Shown: positions 44,801-56,074, counted from the stretch's first letter. The stretch is 64,000 nucleotides of DNA from Metellina segmentata (GCA_947359465.1 OX375877.1:50878744-50942743), one strand, 5' to 3'. The notes: a model not told the origin generated them from the letters alone. Numbers and translations: made by a program.

Positions 44801-44805
44801 TTTAA

Positions 44806-44997
44806 CCCTGCAGTTGGTTGCCTTGACGAAGTATCTCGTCATCACCAAAGCTGACTAGATTTTGATGGACGAGAAATTTCGTTATTAGAGAAAACTGACC
44901 TGATCTCGTCATCATAAAAAAATCGACAATATCTCGTTATTTCCTTAATTGGTCAGATCAGGATGAACGAGATATCTCGTCGAAACCACTTCGAGGG
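44806..44997. mobile_element. TTAA-type foldback element (copy c)
   Basis: 192 bp starting CCC after TTAA (44802-44805) and ending GGG, with the right flank taag instead of ttaa. The right terminus reads gacgagatatctcgttcatc in reverse complement, and gacgagaaatttcgttatt lies inside. Most of it can fold on itself. Confidence 0.75.
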
Positions 44998-45000
44998 TAA

Positions 45001-45557
45001 GAACTTTTCAGGGCAAGGTTCCCTGTTCCCTCACCTCTCTGCACACGTCACTTCATGTGTTTAATTCTCCCACATACAATCGAAACCTGGTGCGATGTAG
45101 GTAAAACTCAACCCTTGGCGAGCGTTTGGCGACAGGCACCTTTGGCGTGATAGAAAATTAACGTCGGTGGGAAACTCAGGGGAAAGGTGGCGCTGCTTTT
45201 AACTCATTCATCAATCTGAAGCAGCTGTCTCCTCACCCACCAATAAGCAAACAACTGATCGATATTTAACTCTGGCAACGCTCGCCACTCAAAATAAATA
45301 GGAATTCTTCACTTCAACCCACTTCAGACACAGTTAGTTGCACTCGATAAAAAAAATAGAGAACAATGCAATTTGAAATTCTCAATACATATTTCATTCC
45401 ATGCAAAAATTTAATACTTGTTTTCAGGAGACATTTGTTTTTGACGAATGCAATTTAACTTTTTACGTCGCGTAATATGTCTGGATGGTGGCAAAATACT
45501 TACAAATATAATTAATCGAAAAGTTATTCCCTTAACATTATTTTTAGTAATTGATGT
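45001..45557. other. no feature recognised
   Basis: A moderately GC-rich part (45000-45260) shows no ORF of note. Confidence 0.3.
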
Positions 45558-45617
45558 TTATTGGTATTGGTATTTTTAATTAACATCAAACTGGAGCAAC
45601 ACAACGGGCTATTAAAT
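45558..45617 (-). mobile_element. SINE 3' terminal fragment
   Basis: ggtattggtatttttaatta, acatcaaactggagcaacac and aacgggctatt: about 60 bp of the 3' end. Confidence 0.7.
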
Positions 45618-45944
45618 TTATGTTTATTGATCGTAATGTATTAAATTTATATTGATTAAATTCATAAAACTATATTTATTTATCCTCACATTTTATAAAA
45701 ATGTAGTTGTGTTAAAAAGATTAATTTCCAAATGCAATTTATTTTAGCTCATAATTTTTTGTAACTTATTTTATTTTATTACGATGGAATTTTAGTTTAT
45801 GTTTTTAAGAAATGTAATTTGTCTAAACAAATTATTTCTTATTAAAATTACTTTTACTCGACCCATGCAGAGTTATTGCTTGCATCTATAGATAACTTGA
45901 ATACGTCTTTCAATTCGGTCCGTTATAGGGGTTATCACTACGAA

Positions 45945-46638
45945 AATTCCAGCGACCAAAAAATGACCAGATTTGTCGTGCTTATAGCAACTCATCAAAA
46001 GATTTAAATTTTGTTGCATTGATGGTTTATAGACGTATCAAAAATGATGGTATCAAATGGAAAACTGAAAATGACGGAAGTCACGTTTAGACAGCGTAAC
46101 TTTGGATACTGTGGAGATATTACTTTGAAATTTACGCCCGATTGTAGACAATAACAGGAACCACAATGTTGTTGGGCTACAGTAATCGAACAAATAAAAT
46201 TGCAAAGTTATGCTTCAATAAATGTACAGAGTTGAAAAAACTTTTCATAATTTCGAAAAAATTTCAAAAGAAATCTGAACAGAAATGTGAGAAACGTATG
46301 TTCCAAAGGAATCCGAAAAACTCAAATTCACCGTTGCTGAACAATGCAATATGGAAAGAGTGAAAAATCCGAGCGCTTCAAAATATGAGCCAGTATTTCC
46401 GAGTGGATTGCAGTGTGGTACGATGGATTTCGATTTGGAATTAGATACATTTGAATGATTATATCAGGAAATTGTACTCAATATGATTCCAGATACCAAC
46501 GTAACCATTATACTTATCATATCGGGGATTTCAATGTCGATGTTACTCAAAACAAATAGCTTAGACTTCATTGAACATGAGTTTAACTTGAAGTACAAAT
46601 CTACATTCCCACTACTCTGGGAATATTTGTATGTACTA
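45945..46638. repeat. unclassified interspersed repeat (second copy)
   Basis: The same ordered blocks as 32.24-34.06 kb in shorter form, continuing past the SINE at 46651-46962 to about 47010. The 65-codon ORF at 46166-46363 is within it and is not recognised. Confidence 0.5.
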
Positions 46639-46650
46639 ACCTTCGTAAGG

Positions 46651-46962
46651 TAATTGGTAATTTTTAGTTAACGTCGTACTAGAGCAACACAACGGGCTAT
46701 TGACGGTCCGGGATCAGTCCCTTAAGGGAAAGATCCGAGGACAACACCTCGTAATTTTGAACCACGGTCAGATGACGAAGCAACACCTGAGCTGGCACCC
46801 CACTCTCCAAACTTCCACGCCAACCCAACGTGAGGACTTTCGGCCACGACAGATTTAAGGTGCACCAGCCGCCTCTACACCATACGCTTACAGACATCCA
46901 TGCCCGGACCCGGATTCGAACCAGGAACCTTCCGATCTAGAGGCTAACACCTTAACCACTAT
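46651..46962 (-). mobile_element. near full-length SINE, head A
   Basis: 312 bp with a perfect 12-bp TSD, accttcgtaagg (46639-46650 and 46963-46974). Head, body and tail are nearly identical to the copies at 5998, 47113 and 59300. The 66-codon minus ORF is a by-product. Confidence 0.93.
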
Positions 46963-47011
46963 ACCTTCGTAAGGAACATCCATGTAAACACTATTTCATA
47001 GGTATATTACT

Positions 47012-47069
47012 CTTCCGGTCTCATTGACTTGTTATAACTGAAATTATAACAAGTCAATGAGACCGGAAG
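47012..47069. repeat. perfect 26-bp inverted repeat with 6-nt loop
   Basis: Arms 47012-47037 and 47044-47069 are exact reverse complements around the loop ctgaaa. Not part of either neighbouring SINE. Confidence 0.95.
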
Positions 47070-47112
47070 CTTGGGTTATAAGTGAAGCTTCTTCAATTAT
47101 AACCACCATAAC

Positions 47113-47453
47113 GGTAATTAGTAATTTGGTAATTTTTTTAGTTAACGTCGTACTAGAGCAACACAACGGGCTATTGACGACGGTCCGGGATCAGTCCCTT
47201 AAGGGAAAGATCCGAGGACAACACCTCGTAATTTTGAACCACGGTCAGATGACGAAGCAACACCTGAGCTGGCACCCCACTCTCCAAACTTCCACGCCAA
47301 CCCAACGTGAGGACTTTCGGCCACGACAGATTTAAGGTGCACCAGCCGCCTCTACACCATACGCTTACAAACATCCATGCCCGGACCCGGATTCGAACCA
47401 GGGACCTTCCGATCTAGAGGCTAACACCTTAACCACTATACCGGTTGGTCGGC
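47113..47453 (-). mobile_element. full-length SINE, head A
   Basis: 341 bp from the ggtaattagtaatttgg tail to the complete head (actataccggttggtcgg). The 10-bp TSD ccaccataac is at 47103-47112 and 47454-47463. With the 5998 copy it defines the full element. Confidence 0.93.
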
Positions 47454-47463
47454 CCACCATAAC

Positions 47464-47926
47464 ATATTCAAGCCTTAAACGATTGTCGTAATAATTCCTT
47501 ACAAAACCCTCAACATTTTTACAGCGCACTTAATCTCTGTCTGTCCTTTAAGTTACTTGGATACTACTTATTCCACTACTAAGCTGGATCGTTTAAAATA
47601 GTTACCAAAATCCATTAGTTGTGACTGTATTAATACCTTTTATTTTTTAATGTATTAAAAACTTCTTAAGAAACAATTTTTCTCACTGTTCTCGAGTTTT
47701 GAAATATCCAAAATCTCGAGTCAAAATACTCACATTAAAAAAATTGAATACAGTTGGATTCCTAGTTGTATATTGTAGGACAGATAACAAATACTGCAGC
47801 AAGTTGAAACAGTAGGTACTTCAATCGTTGAGGAATAAATTTCAAGCAACACATACTATAACAGTTGATTCAACCCATATCCTATTCCTCTTAACTCTGA
47901 GCGTTGCTATATTTGAATATTCCCAC
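47464..47926. other. no feature recognised
   Basis: AT-rich spacer. The first bases (catattcaagccttaaacga) resemble the duplicated block at 34.4-34.7 kb. Confidence 0.3.
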
Positions 47927-47928
47927 TA

Positions 47929-48825
47929 CACAGTCCAGTCACATTAATGTGACCACCCGTCAAAAGCCAGAATAACCACCTTTGACAGAGTAGACCGCTG
48001 AGAGACGTGCAGGAAGAGAGTCAATTAGGTTTCTGAAGATGTTCACTGGGATGTTGAGCCATGCCGACTCCAGTGCCGTGGCCAGCTGCGCTAGATTACC
48101 TCCCTCCTCCAGCCTGGATCCTTCCGGCAATTGTTGGAGGGTGTTTGCTTTCAGACGTTTCACGCCGTATCCGCCAACGTCCATCTATCCGATGGAGCAT
48201 AAAACGTGATTCATCGGGAAAAGCCACCTGTCGCCACTCTATGGACGTCCAGTTGCGGTACTGACGTGAAAATTCCAGCCTTCGTCGCCGATGAACAGCA
48301 GTCAGCATAGGTGCATTAAATAGGCGTCTGCTGCGGAGGCCCATGCGCAGCAACGTTCGCTGAACCGTTGTTGAGGATACACTCTTGGTAGCCCCTTGGT
48401 TCATCTGGGCGGTCAGTTGCTCAACAGTTGCACGTCTTTTCGGCCGAACGCATCTCCGTAGCCTTCGTTCGCCTCTGTCATCTATAGCCCGTGGTGCACC
48501 ACATGTGCCACGCCGCTGATTTTGGATAGTGCCATTTTGCCATGCACGGTATACTTTTACCACGGCGGCACGCGAACAGTTCACAAAATTAGCCGTTTCC
48601 GAAATTTTTCCACCCTTGGCCCGAAAGCCAATAATCGTGCCCTTTTGGCCGTCGGATAAATCGCTACGTTTCTGAATTACGCCAACGATTGAAATGCTTT
48701 CCGATGCCCTAAGACATTCTTTATATACACTCCATTGCAATGTGCTGCCACCTGCCTTTTGTGATTGGTTATTTCACGTTGACGTCGAAAGTAGGTGGTG
48801 GTCACATTAATGTGACTGGACTGTG
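47929..48825 (-). mobile_element. Tc1-like element with internal deletion (family T5)
   Basis: 897 bp. Both TIRs begin cacagtccagtcacattaat (inverted at the right end) and are nearly identical over about 27 bp, with TA on both sides (47927-47928 and 48826-48827). The TIR identity and an uninterrupted ORF mark it as one of the younger Tc1 copies here. Confidence 0.93.
48096..48740 (-). CDS. truncated Tc1 transposase, 214 aa, DNA-binding half intact
   Basis: An open frame of 214 codons; full Tc1 transposases are about 340 aa. Residues ~28-70 form the first helix-turn-helix (SDLSDGQKGTIIGFRAKG ... NCSRAAVVKVYRAW). A GAPRAIDDR hook lies at ~81-89 and the second helix-turn-helix at ~90-130 (RRATVEQLTAQMN, SVSSTTVQRTL). 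VAFPDESRF at 172-180 contains the first catalytic Asp (D176). The frame ends at GGGR, where an internal deletion removes the second Asp and the Glu. The C-terminal remainder (LAQLATALESAWLNIP, GGYSGF end) continues in another frame at 47960-48184. If expressed it could bind TIRs without cutting; that is inference. The real start may be later than the first Met. Confidence 0.75.
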   Translation of the reverse strand: MQWSVYKECLRASESISIVGVIQKRSDLSDGQKGTIIGFRAKGGKISETANFVNCSRAAVVKVYRAWQNGTIQNQRRGTCGAPRAIDDRGERRLRRCVRPKRRATVEQLTAQMNQGATKSVSSTTVQRTLLRMGLRSRRLFNAPMLTAVHRRRRLEFSRQYRNWTSIEWRQVAFPDESRFMLHRIDGRWRIRRETSESKHPPTIAGRIQAGGGR

Positions 48826-48889
48826 TAGTATGGTGTTGTTGTTACCCCACTACACACTTAATTACAAATAAATCCATGGATCCATGGAA

Positions 48890-49563
48890 CTATTCTATTC
48901 CTTCTTTAATTGAATTAGAATCCTTTGGTAGGTAGTCAATTAATGGAACATTGAAAAGAACGGGCTATTGGAGACTGTCCGAGATTAATCCTCAAGAGAA
49001 AGATCTAACGACAACGTCGCCGTATAATTTGAATCACGGACAGATGACGAGACCAACACCTGAGCTGTCACCCCACTCACCAGATTTCCACGTCAAATAA
49101 TTAGAATCTATTCCTTCTATTCTATTCCTTCTTTAATTGAATTAGAATCCTTTGGTAGGTAGTCAATTAATGGAACATTGAAAAGAACGGGCTATTGGAG
49201 ACTGTCCGAGAATTCCTTCTATTCTATTCCTTCTTTAATTGAATTAGAATCCTTTGGTAGGTAGTCAATTAATGGAACATTGAAAAGAACGGGCTATTGG
49301 AGACTGTCCGAGATTAATCCTCAAGAGAAAGATCTAACGACAACGTCGCCGTATAATTTGAATCACGGACAGATGACGAGACCAACACCTGAGCTGTCAC
49401 CCCACTCACCAGATTTCCACGTCAAAGAAAATAAATACATTTGAGGCTACGGGAGATTTATAGTGCACCAGCCCCATTTTCCACACGGTATTTGGCTGGA
49501 CCTACTTTCGAACTCGCAGTCCTTCGGTTGCTAATTCATTGCTCTTCCCAATCGGCTACCACG
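48890..49563 (-). mobile_element. SINE head B with two recent internal duplications
   Basis: A segment beginning ctattctattccttcttta occurs at 48890, 49117 and 49219, and each instance is followed by the same SINE 3' region (aacgggctattggagactgt). Instance 1 includes the body to ccacgtcaaa, instance 2 only about 100 bp, and instance 3 the body plus the full head (tcgaactcgcagtccttcgg, gttgctaattcattgctctt) to 49563. The copies are almost identical, so the duplication is recent. Confidence 0.85.
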
Positions 49564-50075
49564 ACCCTTACACTTAAATCGTTGTAAGGTACCTTAATTC
49601 ATGTTGTAACTTCCTGGATTTTCACCTCAAGAACCAACCAGAGAATACCAACGTTCAAGCTTTTAGTTTTCTAATGGTTATTTACTATGATTAGTTAATG
49701 GTTTTATGGTGTTAGTTATTTTTTAGTCGTGCTGTATATTTTTCTATCATGCAACATGCAAACAGATTACCAGTTTGAAAAAACTAATTATACTCAAAAG
49801 ACGTTTATTTATTTTCATAAGTGAGGGTTTAGTATTGCAGTGTATAATTGGAAGCATTTTTTAAATATTTATGTAAAACAAAGTTTAAAAAATCGCAAAT
49901 TCTTTGGTTTTTTTTTTTTTTATAATCTTTTTTATCTTCCCACCATGGGAAGTCTTAGAACTATGCTATCCGAATAAATTTCATGGATTTGGTGTGTTTA
50001 ATACAAATTATTTTGTCTTCTCTTGACTCTCCGTCCCACCTTCTTTGATATCACGATCATACAGAGGTATACATA
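49564..50075. other. no feature recognised
   Basis: AT-rich sequence preceding the LINE remnant. Confidence 0.3.
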
Positions 50076-50079
50076 GACG

Positions 50080-51210
50080 AATTGGAATCTACTGATTTGG
50101 TTGGCTCTTCTTTTAGTTTACGAACCAATACCATTAGGCATCTATACCATATGAAATCTCTACTAATTTACTGCTGAAATATTCTGTTTACATAAAGCAT
50201 TAAAACATATTTGGCAACTTCTAGTAAGGGCCAGTTCATGCTCTACACAGACTCAAAAAGCGTTTTAGCCTAACATCTGATTGTCTCCGTGCATTCTCTT
50301 AAAATAATAACAATTCATCGTAAGCTGACTCGGATTGGATTTAATGTCTCTTTTTGTTGGATGTAGGGCACGGTGTGATAGCGGGAAGTGAGCGGACGCC
50401 TCCGCAAAAAAGGAACCTTTTTGAGATACCCATCCAATATGACGATTTTCGACAAACTATCCAAGACATCGTATGGAACGAATGACGAAAGGAATGGGAA
50501 ATGCAGTGATAACAAATTTTATCGGATTCAACCAACTATGTCATTTTGACCTTTGTGTCCTCTAAGTATAGATATTGTTGTCTCTAGACTTCATGTCGGC
50601 CATTCTCGAATCACTCATTGCCGCTTACTGATTGGAGAAAATGTTCCTTTGTATCACCATTGTAATGGAGATCTTACGATCTCATATATTTTACTTACTG
50701 TCTGGTCTGGGTATTTTATATTTAATTTCTTAAAACTTTTCGCCAAGTTCGTTCGTTTTACTGAGTAATCCTCCCCACTCTGTACAGTTCCCTTTTTTAT
50801 GCTATTATGCATATTTAATAAGCATATAGTTTTCACTTTCCCTGTGATGAGTAAAACCACATCCACATGGAAAGCTATTCTATTCCCCATTTTATTAAAA
50901 TGCATCGAGTTTCTTTTTAAATTTCATTTGAAATTTTCATCTGTCATATCTTAAACTAGTCTCATATATTTTAAAAACATTTTTAACTATCATATACCAT
51001 TTGCGTTGAAAACATTCTTTCCTACAGCTATTGATTTTCAACCTGTCAGGAAAATATGATACTATCTAATTTCCATGCTCATTACATACGTGAATTCTAG
51101 ACTAATGTTTACTTTGTGTTTCTAAGAATTTTATTGGGTAGTATATAATCTTGCGTTTGGCGCCGCTTGTACACAATCGGACCCTGCGCCATTAAACCCC
51201 AACAAACAAT
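50080..51210 (+). pseudogene. Jockey-like LINE, RNase H end and 3' UTR
   Basis: Plus-strand readings in several frames give EISTIFTAEIFS (50150 region), QFMLYTDSKSVLA (RNase H TDS motif), then HGVIAGSERT near 50372-50400, corresponding to the GH.GI.GNE block. LSRLHVGHSRITHCRLLIG with C..C spacing and YILL (50585-50690) is the RL.IGHT.LTH...C..C...HIL end typical of Jockey/R1-type ORF2 proteins. Frameshifts and stops are frequent. The remaining ~450 bp look like 3' UTR and end in gcgccattaaaccccaacaa. The reverse transcriptase and endonuclease parts are not present. Confidence 0.78.
51151..51210 (+). mobile_element. 3' terminus of the LINE family
   Basis: ttgcgtttggcgccgcttg, cggacc and gcgccattaaaccccaac. 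Because it follows Jockey-like coding sequence, it identifies the similar 17137 and 19283 fragments as tails of the same family. Confidence 0.7.
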
Positions 51211-51654
51211 CTATCATCGTTCTAATATATGACTTGGAACATAAAAAGAAAATTTTACATTGTTCGAGTAGTTTCTAAGAAAAGGTACATCGAATCCAAA
51301 AAATGTGCATTTAGTGAAATGTACATTTAAAAATTTTTTTATTTGTTTAATTTAGCCGAAAGTTTGATTTGTCATTTAAACGCCAATTGAAGTTGAAGAA
51401 AAACTGAAATAGCATTTGAATGAACATGAAATAGATTATCTAAGTCTAAACATTTAAAAATCGAAATTAAGAATAATTTTAGGTTCCAACTTTTTTTTAA
51501 ACTATGCAGGCAATTGTAAAAGCAAATTTCCACCCAAAAGATATTCAACTGTAAATTTGAGGCCCCATCAGAATGTGAGACCCATTCTAAAGGGATTTGC
51601 GTTCCAAGAGGATCAATTAACAGCACCTCATGAGAAACATTTTCTATCGTGCTA

Positions 51655-51870
51655 TATATAAGAGGCGGATGTCGTTTCAGCGGCGATGCTGAGATTTCCT
51701 GTACGTATTCTGAACATGGCGTCAGCAGCTGTCTTGGTTTTCGAATACGAATTCAGCGCGTCGCCAATAGAAATTCGAAAGAATATATTCCTCATTGAAA
51801 TAGGATTTCCAATAAACGTTGCCAAAACTGCGATAAACTACTTTTTAAAGTAACCCCAATTGTGTCAGGC
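51655..51870. repeat. single-copy relative of the 94-bp minisatellite and its flank
   Basis: gtcgtttcagcggcgatgct ... tttcctgtacgtatt ... tttcgaatacgaattcagc aligns with one 94-bp unit. The following cgccaatagaaattcg ... gcgataaactac ... aaagtaacc aligns with 9836-9965. Only one unit is present here. Confidence 0.65.
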
Positions 51871-53909
51871 GAGAGGATTTGGGTAAAATCTTCGCCGATC
51901 ATCTGGTTTGTTTGCACTGAAAATTCCAGTCAGAAGAGACGAGCCATCCGAGTCCACTGCAATAAGCGCTCGTACAGACGTGAATGTTGTCAACGCAGTT
52001 CTCTCAAACAACATTTAATGTGTGTGTGTGAATACAGCAAAATAAAGTTACTGCACGAAACATGCTTCAGAAATACCCTTGGGGAAAAGTGCTTAGACTA
52101 GGTGTTGTTTTTGTAGCCGAGCACTCAACAAAACCGTCTGCCTTTTAAATCGCTGAAAGGTCGCGTTCGAATTTCATTAGTTTTGAAAGGGTATTTTGAT
52201 GTCCAATCCAGGTGAAACTAAACACCTGCGACATTTGTCTTAGAGTAGAGAAATAAGTAAAATAAGTAAACGATTTTGTTACATATCGCTAAAAATGGAT
52301 TTTATACGAAATTACTCTGTCGCGTAAGGTATTTTCATTTCTCATCATATGAGTGCATGCTTGCTTAGTCTTACAGAGGAACCGTGTCGCAAATAAAGTA
52401 CAATGGTGAGGGACGAAAGGAGTCAGGGCCCATAGGAGTTGACGACCGCAACACCTTAATAAATAATGTCGTCACTAGGGTAACTTTTTTGTTGCAGTAA
52501 AAATGGGAAAAATTGCATTTATCATTCCCTAAAGTTGCATTTATGGAAATAAAGTTACATTTATATTTAATACACTAAATTCTAAAATAAATTATTCGTA
52601 AAAAATGAAAAAAATTCAAATTGTTTTGACAATTTTAGTAGTTTATTAGTAGTTATTTAGTATTTTAACAGTATTATATAATACATACTGAAATACAGAA
52701 GAACGTTGAATGGCCGATCCTTGGTTTCCTCACTTCGGCGTTCGTAAGATCAGACACACATGATCGAAGGGTTGATTCAGAGAGCAAAAAATGAAATGGT
52801 AATTTGATATTCATTAATTTAAAGCTATATTTTAAAAAGTTGCCGGTGGTTGCATTTATGACGAAAGTTTTATTTAAGTTGCGGTTATAACTAACTTACT
52901 ATACACCCCATGTAGGAGGGATTTTGGTTTTAATACTTTACATGTAGCGTAGAACGCGTGAAAAAAAAAGTTTCATTTGTCGCAAAAAGTTGCCCTAGGC
53001 ATCACTCTATATATAGGCACCTATATTCTCTTCTTCATTAACTGTTTAGTCAATAGTTTTTAATAATTATTCAGATTAAATACCTGCATACACATATTGG
53101 TATGCAGGTAGTCTCAGAAGAAAGTGTGGTAACTTTTCTGACGCTCTATCAGTTCTTCAGAGTATCATAAAAGACAGAAAGGAAACAAATTTGCGATGGT
53201 AGTACCATCTTAGACTTTTAAATATCCTGGGCGTTTACATGAACGGATTAAAGTTGCAGTAGTGTGTAAGTCACTTTTTCGGATAAAAGGACCTAGAACT
53301 TCTACTGCCATCAGTTGGCAGTTGAATTAAAATTCTGACTTACTTCACGTTTTCTGTTAACAGATTGACTTACCTAGACTATTGACTAATCTTACACCAC
53401 TGTAACTATAACCCGTCCATATGCACCCTTAATTAATAATAATTCATTATTATTTAATATTGATATGTTTGAATATGACAAGGACATGTAAGCAATATCA
53501 CGAACGCCAGTTGCAGATGTTAGACGAGAAACGAACTTTTTAAAAACAGGAAATGCCTAGCTTTTAGTTCTGCTCGGTTTCTGTATCCGAAAAATTAAAT
53601 CATTCTCGGAAAGAAGACACATTTTATTTTTCAATCCGCTGTGAAAATCAAACCAGGTGTTCATTTTTCCAACAGAAAAACGAAAAACATATGCTCTTTC
53701 CAAACTAACCATAGCAGGTGTGAAACTCAAAAACCAATATTAAGTGGTATAAAAAAAATTGCTATAAAATAAACCAAATGAATAATTGTAATGAAGTAAA
53801 ATTAATAATATAATACATTAGGAATGTATCCAAATGCGAGGTGTGTAACTTCTGTTGGAAGTATTTAAGGTTGGTAGGTAGATTTGGGGTTTAAGATGCA
53901 AGATGGTAT
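51871..53909. other. no feature recognised
   Basis: About 2 kb with no terminal repeats, tandem arrays or credible coding found by eye. Confidence 0.3.
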
Positions 53910-53913
53910 TTAA

Positions 53914-54123
53914 CCCTCCGGGTGGTTTAAACGAAATATTTCGTCCATCAAAATACGACCAATTTTACCAATGACAATGAATCTTGTCATCAAGATATTG
54001 CCAATTTTTTATGATGACTAGATCAAGATCTGGTCAGTTTTTTCTAATGACGAGATATCTTGCACATCAAAATCTGGTCCGTTTTCCTAAAGCCGAGGTA
54101 TCTCGTCGATACAACCAGAAGAG
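53914..54123. mobile_element. TTAA-type foldback element (copy d, best preserved)
   Basis: 210 bp flanked by TTAA on both sides (53910-53913 and 54124-54127). The left end ccctccgggtggtttaaacg and the inverted right end ctcttctggttg are imperfect TIRs, followed by cgaaatatttcg and inverted cgacgagatacctcg. Internal gacgagatatcttg words make most of the element self-complementary. No ORF. Confidence 0.82.
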
Positions 54124-54179
54124 TTAAGGAAAAATAACCATTGAAATCTTTCATGAATTATTTATTTAAAGATTTATAT

Positions 54180-54330
54180 TAAACTGTCCGACGACGAATC
54201 AATGAAGAAGTCAGCGTGCTGGATTCATGACCGAAAAAATTCTGGTTCAAATCCGAGGGGATGCAAGGGTGTTTGTCTTTCCTGAATGAATGTGGCCCTC
54301 CAAAAACGGATGTGCAAGAATCTATATAAA
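54180..54330 (+). other. possible third tRNA-like head / Helitron-like start
   Basis: cagcgtgctggattcatgac and ctggttcaaatccgagggg resemble A- and B-box spacing of a tRNA-derived SINE head. tctatataaataagaatg near 54321 resembles a Helitron 5' end. Neither can be confirmed from a single copy. Confidence 0.25.
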
Positions 54331-55065
54331 TAAGAATGTAGTGTTTGTTTGTACATTGAATATTTTCGACCCATTTCAAATTTTCTATCCGTTTTGAATC
54401 CTTCTGATGCCAAATCCGCCTCTAGTATGATTCCCTATATAGAAAAATATGTCACGCCGCTCAATCAGTTTAAACTCGCGCTTTAATTCATCATTGCGAA
54501 AGAATTTCTGTTTCAATTCCCTATTTCAAACGAATTTTTGGACTGTACAAATAGCGCAGTTAGATTTTCAAATATTTTGTTTTGTAAAGGCATTTTGAAA
54601 AAATATCTATTTACTCCCATGCGTCACGTAATGTCAAACATTCTAAATGATGGTCAAAGTCCATATCAGCCATTTCTCTGCACCTGACATATTTCGGGGT
54701 ACAGTAGATGTCAAAACAATTTTAGTGCATGGACAGGAAATCATCCTCTGTCAATAATCAAATAGAAGGCTTACAGGGATATCGTAAATTGATTACTACT
54801 TTTTACTAAATGCTTTCTCAGTCAATCTGGTCCCTTAATTGGGATTGATTTTATCCTTCTATTCATGTTTCGTCCTCCGTATTTAAATTGTATCTGATTC
54901 TGTCGCTGCATTTTGTATTGAAACTGTATTTCTCTTCTGGCTTTCTTTTTTAATAAATTCTTCCAGACACCCCTTGACGGGCCTTAAACATTTTGTTGGC
55001 AGGTTGGGTGGTTAGGTTATAAATAAATGTACAATGTACCTACCTGCTAACCTCTAGAAGCATTC
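54331..55065. other. no feature recognised
   Basis: AT-rich spacer before the 93-bp repeat. Confidence 0.3.
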
Positions 55066-55325
55066 TCCTTTGATCTTGCCAATCGTAAGAGCCCAAAACC
55101 AAAACTCAAATGTAAAAGTCAAAAGAGAAGTTGACGTCTTTATCCCTACTGTGCATTCTGTTTTGACCTTAGCAATTGTAAAAGCCCAAAACAAAAACTC
55201 GAATGCTAAGGTCAAAAGTGACGTTATGCGCTTAGTCCAAACAGAGCATTCTGTTTTGACCTTAGCCATTGTGAAATCCCAAAACAAAACTCGAATGCAA
55301 AGGTCAAAAGCGACGTTAGGTTCCA
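55066..55325. repeat. ~93-bp tandem repeat, 3 units
   Basis: ttttgaccttagcaattgta, aaagcccaaaacaaaaactc, gaatgctaaggtcaaaagtg and acgtt recur near 55071, 55163 and 55255. The unit is partly self-complementary (gaccttag / ctaaggtc). ORFs of 77-137 codons crossing it are by-products. Confidence 0.85.
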
Positions 55326-56072
55326 AGTCCCAACCACAGTCCGGTGCGATATGTTGCCGGATGCATTTCCGTCGCTACAATAATCGCCTTCCTGGTCCTC
55401 CCAAATTAAAACCGGATAAGTCCCAAAATCGGCGAAGTGAATCGACCAATCACCCACTCATCCGTCACTTTCCGAGCACCTGATACCACGATTAAAATCC
55501 TTCCATCCACCCCCTCAACAAATTATCCCAACTCCCTCGTCCTAATGGGACGTTATTAACCCCTTACATCACTTATCGCTCGACTTCAGGCTGCAGCAGA
55601 AGTTCGTTCCAGCGAGCTCCTGATGCTGATTAAACGTTCCAGGAACGAATCTGCTGGATCCGTCTAACGTGTGTGATTGTTTGACAGTTGTTCGAAAAGT
55701 GTTCGAATTATGGGCTGTCAAAATGAAAAGGGGGAGTAGGATGTTGCGATTTATGACCCCGGTTGTCACGTTGTGCAAGTTGTCGCCAGTTGGGGTTGTC
55801 TTCAAGTGTTGCGAGTTACGTTCAGGTATTTTTTCTGCGCATTGCACTTCGGAGACATTTTTCACGAAGAAAAGTAGCCCTAATTTGAAGATTTTTCAAA
55901 CTAAGTGACGTTTTTACAATTTATATCTTATTCTAGAAGAATAGCTTAAATCACCCCCCCCCCCATCTCGTGGAAAGTAACATGTTGTTTCATAGAAAAA
56001 GTGATTTTTCGAGCGACAAATACCCGTTATGTGAATGGTTGTATTTTTTATCTAAAGGATATAATATATATA
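55326..56072. other. no feature recognised
   Basis: Contains a 13-base C run near 55955 and a GC-richer stretch at 55330-55460. The 79- and 98-codon ORFs overlap on opposite strands and have no domain. Confidence 0.3.
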
Positions 56073-56074
56073 TA

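Noticed and set aside
47171..47374. Conserved 66-68-codon ORF also seen at 6078, 46697, 28269 and 5441
   Set aside because: Conservation follows SINE copy identity at the DNA level; the opposite strand is equally open, and the frame is lost in older copies.
55070..55483. 137-codon ORF
   Set aside because: The first half is the 93-bp tandem repeat; the second half shows no domain.
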